From Chloroflexota bacterium (GTDB taxonomy: Bacteria; Chloroflexota; UBA6077), in contig JAJZQR010000112.1 in the NCBI GenBank assembly GCA_021806765.1, forward strand, positions 1-15,623: a stretch of DNA of 15,623 nt. The letters are read 5' to 3'. How positions within the stretch are numbered: position 1 is the first letter of the stretch; each line of letters opens with the position of its first letter. Below the pieces are notes generated by a model. The model did no database searches, had not been told where the DNA came from, and saw nothing but the letters and a program-made list of their open reading frames with translations. Position numbers and translations under genes: made by a program. Shown piece by piece: positions 1-6,138 of this stretch.

Positions 1-324
1 GTTCTCCACCCCTCCCGAGAAATGGATCAGCAGGGTGAGAAATATTAGGTCGGTGACGATCTGACCATTCGCCATCGCCCTGACGTGGCTTGGCCGGGCA
101 TCGGCAGCGGTCTCGGCCAGCTTCAAAGCGATCCAAAAGAGGGAGTTGTAGCCGGCTATGGCGAAGCCGATCAGGTAGAGCGGGCGCGGGTCGAGGCTTA
201 CGCTGACCAGGTGGGCTGCCGCGAAGGTGCCATAGAGGACTGTCGATGCGGCTACCCACCTCAAACGGATCAGCCAGTAGATACGTTGATTCAGCTCTGC
301 TTCCACCGGGTTGGGCCCTAACAA
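1..324 (-). CDS. Sensor histidine kinase, N-terminal membrane part (partial, 3' end off window)
   Basis: Only the first 108 codons are present. They read as a short polar N-terminus (LLGPNPVEAELNQRIYWLIR) followed by three hydrophobic segments, roughly residues 26-43, 52-70 and 91-105. The last one ends in HFSGGVEN at the window edge. The phrase 'HFSGGVENPF' closing a multi-pass membrane sensor domain is typical of membrane histidine kinases, but the catalytic HisKA and HATPase domains lie outside the window, so the kinase call is inference. I chose TTG at 324 because a GCGGAGG ribosome binding site lies 6 nt upstream and no ATG, GTG or TTG occurs in frame between it and the upstream regulator gene. 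GTG at 306 is the alternative. The gene lies 164 bp downstream of a receiver-only response regulator on the same strand, which is probably its partner. Confidence 0.72.
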   Translation of the reverse strand, partial: MLGPNPVEAELNQRIYWLIRLRWVAASTVLYGTFAAAHLVSVSLDPRPLYLIGFAIAGYNSLFWIALKLAETAADARPSHVRAMANGQIVTDLIFLTLLIHFSGGVEN

Positions 325-488
325 TGCAGCCTCCGCAGCCCTCCTGTTGATCGGCCCATTGTGACCGCGTCGACAGGACCATGGGGCGTCGCGGCTTCTG
401 TGCGACGACCCGGGGGCGAAGCTCGCAGCGTTGGGAATGGGTCCGGACGCTGTGGCGACGCTAGGAAAGACCTCGTTGGTCGTGGCCG

Positions 489-923
489 CTATTGGTGCTG
501 GGTCTGCGTCCCCCGTATGATCTTGTTGAGTTGGGTGAGCAACGTCCTCGGCTCCACTGGCTTGTCGATGAAGCCTTGAACCGGGAGGTACTCGCCCTCC
601 TTGTAGGTGCCGTCGCTCTGGTCTGGGTAGAAACGAAGCTCCGTGGTGCCGTGGATAGCGGTCAAGATGACGATGGGTGTCGCCTTGACCTTGGAGTCTT
701 TATCGGCGCGGAGTTCCCAGACGAACTGAAACCCCTCGGTGCCGTCGGGCATCATGATATCCAGAAGGATCACGTCGGGCTTCTCGGATCGGGCTCGGGC
801 CAGACCCTCTTCCGCACCGCCGCTGGTGATCACCTGGTACGAGTTGGCTTCCAGCACCAGCCTGATGGATTCCACTATGTCTGGGTCGTCGTCCACGACG
901 AGGATCCTGCGCTGCATCTCCAT
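489..923 (-). CDS. Single-domain (CheY-like) response regulator
   Basis: This 144-residue protein is only a receiver domain, with no output domain. The acidic pocket is D11-D13 in ILVVDDDPD, the phosphoacceptor is D55 in VILLDIMMPDG, and the switch residues are T88 (VILTA) and K121 (FIDKPVEP). All catalytic receiver residues are therefore present. The stretch between T88 and K121 is 33 residues, against about 22 in CheY. The extra loop (about residues 92-116, rich in Tyr, Asp and Gly) lies on the alpha4 side, the surface usually used for partner contact. The ATG at 923 has GGGAGGA 7 nt upstream. The gene precedes a membrane histidine kinase (1-324) on the same strand, so it most likely acts as phosphoryl acceptor or relay for that kinase, signalling by protein contact and not by DNA binding. 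The target is unknown. Confidence 0.88.
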   Translation of the reverse strand: MEMQRRILVVDDDPDIVESIRLVLEANSYQVITSGGAEEGLARARSEKPDVILLDIMMPDGTEGFQFVWELRADKDSKVKATPIVILTAIHGTTELRFYPDQSDGTYKEGEYLPVQGFIDKPVEPRTLLTQLNKIIRGTQTQHQ

Positions 924-1314
924 CCATCAATCCTCCCATAGCTCTGGATGGTTCGTGTCGGCACGCGGTAACGCGGCAACGATCTTGAGAGGAGACCTCA
1001 CCGTCCAGTGGGGTCACCCGGACGAAATGGTGGATTGCCGATCCGATTCTGGCGACCACCTCCACTGCCTCTGCCAGGAAATCGGCTCCAAACAAAAAGA
1101 GCCCCTCCCCCGTTCGACGAACCGTCTGCTCATGGGGAGAGGCAGTCATCACCTCAGGAACTCCGCCAAGGGCTTGGGCGATGCTTCTAATTTATGCTAT
1201 CACACAACCAGGAAAACGACAAGCGGCCGAAAACAATAAAACAATAACAGCCCTCTCGGTAACATTTTCATTTGAGTTGACACGGATGCTCCCGGGCACT
1301 GCTTCCGGACCCCT
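924..1314. other. Intergenic region without a convincing gene (391 bp)
   Basis: The region lies between the TPR gene and the response regulator, both on the minus strand. It has an AT-rich patch at about 1185-1275 that contrasts with the GC-rich surroundings and contains a possible minus-strand promoter. From there to 923 the minus strand is an untranslated leader or a short upstream reading frame. A frame opening with GTG/ATG at 1152/1149 runs open into the regulator gene in another frame, but I cannot assign it to any family. No tRNA, recognisable riboswitch or terminator with a T-run was seen. Confidence 0.5.
1194..1222 (-). promoter_or_regulatory. Possible sigma70-type promoter for the response regulator/kinase pair
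   Basis: On the minus strand, TTGTCG (1222-1217) and TAGCAT (1199-1194) are separated by 17 bp inside the AT-rich patch. Each hexamer matches the consensus at 4 of 6 positions. The implied start of transcription, about 1187, would leave a leader of about 265 nt before the ATG at 923. That is long, so either the leader has a role or the true promoter is elsewhere. Confidence 0.25.
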
Positions 1315-1989
1315 CTACTGTTTACCCAGGTCCTGCAGCCGCTTCTGCGCCGACTTGGCCTGGTCGGAGTCGGGAGCCAGCTTGATTACCGTTTGCCACT
1401 CCTTCACAGCATTGTCCGTGTCTGGCGGCGTCTCGTGGGAGTAGAGGACGGCCAGGTTGTAATGGGTCTGCACCTTGTTGGGATCCCGCTCCAACACTTT
1501 GAACCACTGCTCCTTGGCCTTGTCCAGGTTGCCCGAGTAGAAGTAGGAGGTGCCCAGGTCGGTGCGAACGTCGGTGTTGGTTGGAGCCGACTGAAGCGCC
1601 TTTTCGTACCAGGGGATCGCCTCCGAATAGCGGCCGGCGTCGTAGTAGTCGTTCCCCAACTCGATCATCGCCCCCAGGTCCGAAGGGTCCTGCTGCAGCC
1701 TCTGCTGCAGATTCGCGATGTTCGCATCCTGCGCCTTGGTATCGGTGTTTTGCTGGGGTTGGGAGGCGGTGTTGTTGCCGCCGCTGCCTCCGGAGCCGAA
1801 GCTCATGGCCAATATCCAGGCAGCGATGATCACCCCGACCACGACGATGCCGATGGTGATCCTGCGCCGGCTGTCCGTCTCGCGACGAGAGACTTGGCCT
1901 CGTTCTCGGTTCCGGGGGAGGGGGGCGGAGGAGCGGCCGCCGGCGGCGGAGGGTGACCCCTGGTTCAGCTGCTTCTTTCGCTGGCTCAC
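1315..1989 (-). CDS. Membrane-anchored tetratricopeptide repeat (TPR) protein
   Basis: The protein has 224 residues. An N-terminal cytoplasmic tail rich in Arg, Lys and Ser (1-43) is followed by one hydrophobic segment (about 44-64, ITIGIVVVGVIIAAWILAMS), a Gly/Asn/Gln-rich linker (65-85), and three to four TPR units from about 90 to 220. Examples are IELGNDYYDAGRYSEAIPWYEKAL, with the usual Gly/Tyr/Ala pattern, and the units after it. The topology predicts a TPR scaffold outside the cytoplasm held by one helix, as in CcmH/NrfG-like or YfgM-like proteins. No enzyme motif is present. The start is GTG at 1989, 31 bp after the ANTAR regulator stop, with AAAGGCAGG upstream, so it is probably the last gene of the kinase/ANTAR operon. 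The TPR call is firm; its role in signalling is inferred from position only. Confidence 0.85.
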   Translation of the reverse strand: MSQRKKQLNQGSPSAAGGRSSAPLPRNRERGQVSRRETDSRRRITIGIVVVGVIIAAWILAMSFGSGGSGGNNTASQPQQNTDTKAQDANIANLQQRLQQDPSDLGAMIELGNDYYDAGRYSEAIPWYEKALQSAPTNTDVRTDLGTSYFYSGNLDKAKEQWFKVLERDPNKVQTHYNLAVLYSHETPPDTDNAVKEWQTVIKLAPDSDQAKSAQKRLQDLGKQ

Positions 1990-2020
1990 TGGAAGGCCTG
2001 CCTTTCTAGTAGGAGAATCG

Positions 2021-2602
2021 CTACAGCATCCGATCGGCCATGATGATCGCCTGGGCGATCTCGGCCAACTTCTTGTTCTCGTTCTGGCTCTGGATCTGCA
2101 TGCGTCGGAAGGCCTCGGCTTCCGACAGGTTGCGCCTTTCCATCAGGATCCCCTTGGCCCGCTCGATCAGTTTGCGGGTCTCCAGGGCCTCCTTCATATC
2201 GCTGATCCCCTTTCGAAGGTCCTGGAACTCCCGGAAGCGGGACTTGGCCAGCAGGATGGTGGGCAAGAGGTCATCCTCGGAGACCGGCTTCATCAGGTAG
2301 GCGAAGACCCCTGCCTCGATGGCCCTCTCGGCCAGGGATCGCTCGCTGTAGGCCGTCAGCACGATCACCGGGATCGGATACTCGGCGGCTATCGCCTTGG
2401 CTGCCTCCAGGCCGTCCATCTCCGGCATCTTGATGTCGAGGACGGCCAGGTCCGGCTTGAGGCGGCACACCAGGTCCACCGCCTGCTTCCCGTTGACCGC
2501 TTCGCCCACCACCTGGAGTCCCATGGACTCCATCTGGGTCTTGAGACTCATCAATCGGATGCTCTCATCGTCGGCTACAACGACCCTCAACGTTTCCATC
2601 AT
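2021..2602 (-). CDS. ANTAR-domain response regulator (RNA-binding antiterminator, EutV/NasT/AmiR type)
   Basis: The 193-residue protein has an N-terminal receiver (about 4-122) with D11/D12, phosphoacceptor D56 (LAVLDIKMPEMDG), T83 and K105 (YLMKP). A short coiled linker (about 122-145) leads to a C-terminal ANTAR domain (about 140-190) carrying the hallmark RKLIERAKGILMERRNLSEA. ANTAR domains bind paired RNA hairpins with six-base loops and prevent terminator formation, so this is expected to act on leader transcripts and not on DNA. Its ATG overlaps the TGA stop of the upstream kinase (ATGA), which indicates translational coupling. The same pairing of a HisKA_2 kinase with an ANTAR regulator is known as EutW/EutV in ethanolamine-using Firmicutes. 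No eut gene is visible here, so the regulated genes are unknown. Confidence 0.93.
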   Translation of the reverse strand: MMETLRVVVADDESIRLMSLKTQMESMGLQVVGEAVNGKQAVDLVCRLKPDLAVLDIKMPEMDGLEAAKAIAAEYPIPVIVLTAYSERSLAERAIEAGVFAYLMKPVSEDDLLPTILLAKSRFREFQDLRKGISDMKEALETRKLIERAKGILMERRNLSEAEAFRRMQIQSQNENKKLAEIAQAIIMADRML

Positions 2603-3729
2603 TTTGCAAACCTCACAGTTGCGATGGTTCCGCCATTGGAATGGAGCTCCAGAATGCCGTTAAGGTCCTTGGTAACCAGGGTGCGAACGATCTGTAGACC
2701 CAGGTTGGCGTTGAGGGCAACGTCGAAGTCCTGGGGGAGACCTTTGCCGTTGTCCCTCACGGATACCCGGATCTCGTTCTCCTGTTGGTCCAAGGATAGC
2801 AAAAGAGTTCCGCCTTCCCCGTCGAAGGCGTGCTCCAGGGCGTTATTCACCAGCTCGGTCATGACCAGGGCCAGGGCCGTGGCCTGTTTCGACGGAAGGA
2901 GAATGGGCTCCCCCTGAACGATGCATTTGACGCTGCCGTGGGAGCCCGCCATGCTGTTGGCGCAGTTCTCGGTGATAAGCTCAGCTAGTTCCTTGATGTC
3001 CGCCACCCGGACGTTCTCCGCCGAGAGCAGTTCGTGGACGGCGGCGATGCTGCGGACCCGAGAGATGCTCTCCCTCAGCGCCATCTCCGTGGGGATCTTT
3101 CGCCCGCTATGGATCTCCAGGGTCAGCAGATCAGCGATGGTCTGGAGGTTGTTCTTGATCCGGTGGTGCATCTCCTGCACCAGCACCATCAACTGGCGGT
3201 TGGTGGCCTCCAGGTCGGACTGGCTCTGCTGAAGGATCCGATCTCGTTCCTCCAGGTAGGACTCGGAGGTAACGAGCATCTGATTATCGAGGGCTACGTT
3301 GATGATGTCCTCGGCCTTCAGGATGTCCTGGGGGAAGGCGATCCACAGCCGGCTGCGGAGCATCCTCTCCACGGCGTTCAGCACCGACAGCCTGAACAGC
3401 GATGCCGCACGCAGGATCTCGTACAGAGGAATCCCGCGCTCAAGGTGCAGAGATGCCATCTGACGGCCCTCGCGCAGGAGTTCCGAGGTGACCTTGTCCC
3501 GTTCGTCGGGCTCCCGGGCTCGCAGCAGTTGCACCAGCAGACGAAGACTGCGCCCGCCCCACTCCTGCATCTCCCGCATCAGAGGGGCGTAGCTGGGCAT
3601 CGCCTCGCGAATTCGGCCGATCCACGTCTCGACCACGTGGGTGGAGTTTTCCTCCAGCCAATTGGCGGTCGTGGTCAGAGCGTGGCGGACCAGGATGTCA
3701 CCGAGCTGCTTGACGGCCCCACCTTGCAT
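2599..3729 (-). CDS. Soluble HisKA_2-family histidine kinase, cognate of the ANTAR regulator
   Basis: The protein has 376 residues and no membrane segment. Residues 1-155 are all-helical with conserved-looking Arg/Trp/Gly positions (VETWIGRI, RGIPLYEIL) and resemble the RsbRD-type N-terminal domain found in some kinases and Rsb co-antagonists; this is inference. A coiled stretch (155-185) leads to the HisKA_2 box with phosphoacceptor H189 in EMHHRIKNNLQT. It is followed by HATPase_c with N-box TELVNNALEHAF (N295), G1 box RDNGKGLP (D326) and G2 box NLGLQIVRTL (343-351). All ATP-binding motifs are present, so it should be active. The ATG at 3729 is about 39 nt downstream of a good promoter. It forms an operon with the ANTAR regulator (4-bp overlap) and the TPR protein. 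The sensed signal is presumably cytoplasmic, but no ligand can be named. Confidence 0.92.
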   Translation of the reverse strand: MQGGAVKQLGDILVRHALTTTANWLEENSTHVVETWIGRIREAMPSYAPLMREMQEWGGRSLRLLVQLLRAREPDERDKVTSELLREGRQMASLHLERGIPLYEILRAASLFRLSVLNAVERMLRSRLWIAFPQDILKAEDIINVALDNQMLVTSESYLEERDRILQQSQSDLEATNRQLMVLVQEMHHRIKNNLQTIADLLTLEIHSGRKIPTEMALRESISRVRSIAAVHELLSAENVRVADIKELAELITENCANSMAGSHGSVKCIVQGEPILLPSKQATALALVMTELVNNALEHAFDGEGGTLLLSLDQQENEIRVSVRDNGKGLPQDFDVALNANLGLQIVRTLVTKDLNGILELHSNGGTIATVRFAK

Positions 3730-3774
3730 CTATCTTCGTGCCTCATTGCACTAGAAGGCTCACCACCAACTCGA

Positions 3775-3803
3775 AGTTTACTCGTTGGCTTGCAGGCGGT
3801 CAA
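3775..3803 (-). promoter_or_regulatory. Sigma70-type promoter of the kinase/ANTAR/TPR operon
   Basis: Reading the minus strand, TTGACC (3803-3798, 5 of 6 consensus) and TAAACT (3780-3775, 4 of 6) are separated by exactly 17 bp. Transcription would begin near 3768, giving a leader of about 39 nt before the kinase ATG at 3729. This is the best promoter match in the window for a minus-strand operon. The short leader leaves little room for an ANTAR-target hairpin pair, so the operon is probably not autoregulated by antitermination. Confidence 0.5.
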
Positions 3804-3983
3804 GGAGCCCCAAGGCTAACGTCTGGCCGGGCGTGTCCTTGTGGTATGCCTTCGCAGCGGGGCGGTACCATCCGGACTGGATGGAGCTGGTGCTCTCGTC
3901 GGAAGTGGGTGGCTGTTCCGATTGGGGCCCGGGGCTTTCGGCTGCTCCGGCTGACGGGGGGTGAGGATGTGACGGAGCGCTGC

Positions 3984-4044
3984 AGTAACGACTTTAGTCG
4001 TTCGTATCCCCAACGTCGCGGAACGAACGACTGAAGTCGTTACT
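3984..4044. repeat. REP/BIME-like element: two near-identical hairpins in inverted orientation
   Basis: The arms 3985-4004 (GTAACGACTTTAGTCGTTCG) and 4024-4043 (CGAACGACTGAAGTCGTTAC) are inverted copies with one mismatch, and the pairing extends one base further out. The spacer is 19 nt. Each arm is itself a small palindrome, AACGACT-NN-AGTCGTT (3987-4002 and 4026-4041), so the element can fold as two hairpins or one long cruciform. Such paired palindromes are typical of REP/BIME elements mobilised by IS200-like RAYT transposases. It begins 29 bp after the doxX-like stop codon and could also protect or end that transcript. Confidence 0.75.
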
Positions 4045-4072
4045 ACGATTTGGTGCGAGACGCGACCTCGAG

Positions 4073-4675
4073 CTACGGCTTGCTGGCAGCTTGAGATCGA
4101 TCGGCAGCCGCCGGAGCGCCGCCGAGGGCCACGCCCTTGCGCCAGGGGGTGCCCAGCATGGGCAGGAGGACGCGGTCCGCGCCCAGGTATCCGGCCGTCT
4201 TCCAGGCCAGGACCAGGCCGATGGCCAGGGCAAAGAGCATCGGGTTGGTGCTAGCGGAGCCGGCCATCCCGAAGTTCCAGTTCATGAACGCGCCGAAGAA
4301 GGCGGCCACGCCGACGAAAGCACCGACGATCAAACCGACGCCGATGGCCAGCTCACCCAGGGTTATCAGCTTGGCGAACCAGACGTAGTGCCCACCGTTG
4401 AGCAGCATGGTGAGAAAGTCACGGTACCAGTCGTAGGTGATCGGGGACTTGCCGGTGGCGCTGACTGCGATGGCGTTGGTCCAGAAGCCCTTGAGGGCGG
4501 CCCCTGTGCTCATCCAGCCCGGGTCCTCGAACTTGTGCAGGCCGGCGGCAAGCCAGGAGTAGCCCACGTACAGGCGAACCAGAAGCCAGAGCCAGGAGAG
4601 TCGCACGTCACCAAAGAGGGTGCGGGCAATGGGCGGATCCTCGACGACTGTTTGCCTTTTGGTTATGGAAAACAT
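4073..4675 (-). CDS. DoxX-family integral membrane protein
   Basis: The 200-residue protein has four predicted membrane helices, around residues 27-47, 100-120, 120-137 and 145-163. The motif LVRLYVGYSWLAAGLHKFEDPGW after a short polar N-terminus is characteristic of the DoxX/DoxD family, as is the GELAIGVGLIVGAF segment. Family members include the small subunit of archaeal thiosulfate:quinone oxidoreductase and many bacterial proteins linked to redox stress, mostly uncharacterised. The Trp-rich loop WTNAI...YDWYRDFL (about 64-90) lies outside the membrane between helices 1 and 2. The start at 4675 has AAGGGAG 6 nt upstream. The gene is divergent from the alcohol dehydrogenase, and a dyad (4700-4716) lies just upstream. 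A redox role is family-based inference only. Confidence 0.87.
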   Translation of the reverse strand: MFSITKRQTVVEDPPIARTLFGDVRLSWLWLLVRLYVGYSWLAAGLHKFEDPGWMSTGAALKGFWTNAIAVSATGKSPITYDWYRDFLTMLLNGGHYVWFAKLITLGELAIGVGLIVGAFVGVAAFFGAFMNWNFGMAGSASTNPMLFALAIGLVLAWKTAGYLGADRVLLPMLGTPWRKGVALGGAPAAADRSQAASKP

Positions 4676-4699
4676 CGAAGACTCCCTTCGTTGAATTGT

Positions 4700-4716
4700 A
4701 GATCACTCTGTGATCT
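4700..4716. promoter_or_regulatory. Dyad AGATCAC-TCT-GTGATCT, operator-like
   Basis: This is a perfect inverted repeat with 7-bp arms and a 3-bp centre, 24 bp upstream of the doxX-like start in the region between divergent genes. Its size and symmetry fit a dimeric repressor site, but it could instead be an RNA hairpin. No matching regulator gene is in the window. Confidence 0.4.
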
Positions 4717-4720
4717 TTCG

Positions 4721-4736
4721 GGTGGAGCGTTCCACC
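4721..4736. promoter_or_regulatory. Dyad GGTGG-AGCGTT-CCACC, candidate ANTAR-type hexaloop hairpin
   Basis: The 5-bp arms enclose a six-base centre. Read as RNA on the plus strand, the loop is AGCGUU; on the minus strand it is AACGCU. Both have A at loop position 1 and G at position 4, the conserved bases of ANTAR target loops. The A and U ends of the loop could also pair, giving a 6-bp stem with a tetraloop. Only one of the two hairpins required for ANTAR binding has the right loop. An operator function is equally possible. Confidence 0.3.
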
Positions 4737-4776
4737 TCAGGCATGGATACTTTACCAAGTTAATTAGGGAGCCGCT

Positions 4777-4798
4777 ATCAGGGGAAACCCTGATTTTT
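4777..4798 (+). terminator. Intrinsic terminator-like hairpin upstream of the alcohol dehydrogenase
   Basis: The stem ATCAGGG/CCCTGAT closes a GAAA tetraloop and is followed by TTTTT on the plus strand. The only plus-strand gene downstream is the alcohol dehydrogenase (start 4948), and the upstream neighbour runs the other way. It therefore either sits in the dehydrogenase leader as an attenuator or stops stray transcription antisense to the doxX-like gene. The modest stem makes it a moderate terminator. Confidence 0.5.
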
Positions 4799-4947
4799 CA
4801 CCAGGTTAAGCAAAAGGGCTGAGGACAACAGTCGCTGGTCGCCTGACTTTCGGACCACTCCTTCCTGGTCCACATGTTGCTGCTGCTCGACCTCTTCGCT
4901 CGGACGCGGAGCGTGCAATCATGAAGCATCGACGAGGTGAAGAGGCT

Positions 4948-6090
4948 ATGAAAGCGTTGGTTTATCACGGCCCCCACGATGTGCGGATCGAGGATGTGCC
5001 GAAGCCTTCCCTTCAAGACCCCCAGGATGTGATCCTCAAGGTCACCCTTGCCTCTCTTTGTGGCACCGACCTGCACCCCTATCGCGGCACCATGCCGGGG
5101 ATGCAGGACGGCACCATCCTGGGCCACGAGTTCGTCGGGGTCGTGGACGAGGTCGGTGGCAAGGTGAAGAACCTGAAGCCTGGAGATCGGGTGCTGGTGC
5201 CCTCCACCATCGCCTGCGGCTACTGTTCTTTCTGCACGCAGGGGCTGTACGCCCAGTGCGAGAATGCGAACCCACTTACCCATTCCACCGCCTCCTACGG
5301 TGGACCCAGGGATGCCGGCGGCTACCAGGGGGGACAGGCCGAGTACGTGAGGGTTCCCTTCGCCACCGTAGGCCCAACGAAGATCCCGGACGAGGTGGCC
5401 GACGAGCAGGCTATCACCATCACCGACGTCTTTCCCACCGGCTACTTCGCTGCGGAACTATCCGGCATCGGTCCCGGGGACGCCGTCGCGGTGTTCGGTG
5501 CGGGCACTGTCGGGTTGATGGCGATGGAGAGCGCCAGGCTGATGGACGCCGGAAGGATCTTCGCAGTGGACAACATCGAGGGGCGGCTCCAGATGGCCAC
5601 CCAGCGGGGGTTCGAGGCCATCAACTTCGATGAGGGAGATCCTGTGCAGCAGATAATGGATCTCACGGGTGGCAATGGCGTCGATAGCTGCATCGGGGCG
5701 GTCGGACTCGACGCCCATTGCGCGGCAGGCCATGTCCATGGGAACGGCCAGAGTTGCTCTATGCAGGCTCTGAATTGGGAGATCGGCGCAGTCAAGAAGG
5801 CCGGAACCGTCAGTATCGTAGGCCTCTATCCGGAGAGGGTGAGCGACTTCCCCCTGGACCAGATCCAGAAGAAGAACCTGACCCTCCGGGCTGGGAACTG
5901 CAATCATCGGAAGTACACCCCGTTGTTGATGCGGCTGGTGCAGGATGGGTCGATGGATCCGAGCTTCGTCATCAGCGACACCATGCCCCTGGACAGGGCC
6001 GCGGACGCCTACCGAGAGTTCGACCAGAACCAGGCGCAGCACCTGAAGATCGTGCTGGAGACCCCGGCTTCCGTCCAGATAGCCGGCTAG
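4948..6090 (+). CDS. Zinc-dependent alcohol dehydrogenase, formaldehyde-dehydrogenase-like (MDR superfamily)
   Basis: The 380-residue protein is a complete medium-chain dehydrogenase. Catalytic zinc ligands are C38 (LCGTD) and H60/E61 (GHEF), with D160 (TDVFPTGYF) at the third ligand position. The structural zinc is held by C90, C93, C96 and C104 (CGYCSFCTQGLYAQC). The Rossmann motif FGAGTVG (183-189) is followed by D208 (AVDN) at the end of the second strand, which favours NAD over NADP. The D160-FPTGYFA segment and the overall length resemble the glutathione-independent formaldehyde dehydrogenase-like branch; the substrate cannot be settled from sequence. I chose ATG 4948 (MKALVYHGP) over the in-frame ATG 4921 because homologues begin there and GAGG ribosome-binding sequence lies just upstream. 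It is monocistronic and convergent with the glycosyltransferase gene. Confidence 0.92.
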   Translation: MKALVYHGPHDVRIEDVPKPSLQDPQDVILKVTLASLCGTDLHPYRGTMPGMQDGTILGHEFVGVVDEVGGKVKNLKPGDRVLVPSTIACGYCSFCTQGLYAQCENANPLTHSTASYGGPRDAGGYQGGQAEYVRVPFATVGPTKIPDEVADEQAITITDVFPTGYFAAELSGIGPGDAVAVFGAGTVGLMAMESARLMDAGRIFAVDNIEGRLQMATQRGFEAINFDEGDPVQQIMDLTGGNGVDSCIGAVGLDAHCAAGHVHGNGQSCSMQALNWEIGAVKKAGTVSIVGLYPERVSDFPLDQIQKKNLTLRAGNCNHRKYTPLLMRLVQDGSMDPSFVISDTMPLDRAADAYREFDQNQAQHLKIVLETPASVQIAG

Positions 6091-6108
6091 GAGGAACAGG
6101 CAGTTTCT

Positions 6109-6138
6109 CGTAGGGGCGTACGGCCGTGCGCCCCTACG
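6109..6138. repeat. 30-bp palindrome, CGTAGGGGCG core, at a convergent junction
   Basis: The halves 6109-6123 (CGTAGGGGCGTACGG) and 6124-6138 (CCGTGCGCCCCTACG) pair with one T-G mismatch. It lies 18 bp after the dehydrogenase stop and includes the stop codon of the convergent glycosyltransferase (6134-6136). A perfect hairpin of this size could act as a transcription stop for both genes, although there is no T-run. It shares the AGGGGCG/CGCCCCT core with 10803-10834. Confidence 0.7.

Larger units (their letters stand above)
3730..4072. other. Intergenic region between doxX-like gene and kinase operon (343 bp)
   Basis: It contains a REP/BIME-like double hairpin near the doxX-like stop (3984-4044), a sigma70-type promoter for the kinase operon (3775-3803), and about 180 bp between them that is GC-rich and without a supportable gene. 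Short open frames on both strands there lack a family match and a ribosome binding site. Confidence 0.6.

Noticed and set aside
1718..2917. Long plus-strand open frame (399 codons) opposite the TPR, ANTAR and kinase genes
   Set aside because: It is antisense to three well-supported genes and has a His/Leu/Gly-rich composition typical of the complement of GC-rich coding DNA, with no domain.
3862..3870. TGGTACCGC on the minus strand, matching the T-box riboswitch core
   Set aside because: The preceding bases (GGA instead of the usual AGGG/GGG), the absence of a terminator or stem I of normal size between here and the repeat at 3984, and a signalling operon downstream do not fit a T-box. GGTACC is also a simple palindrome.
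3832..3966. Short plus-strand frame reading VSLWYAFAAGRYHPDWMELV
   Set aside because: It looks protein-like, but it is under 50 codons, has no ribosome binding site, and has no recognisable family.
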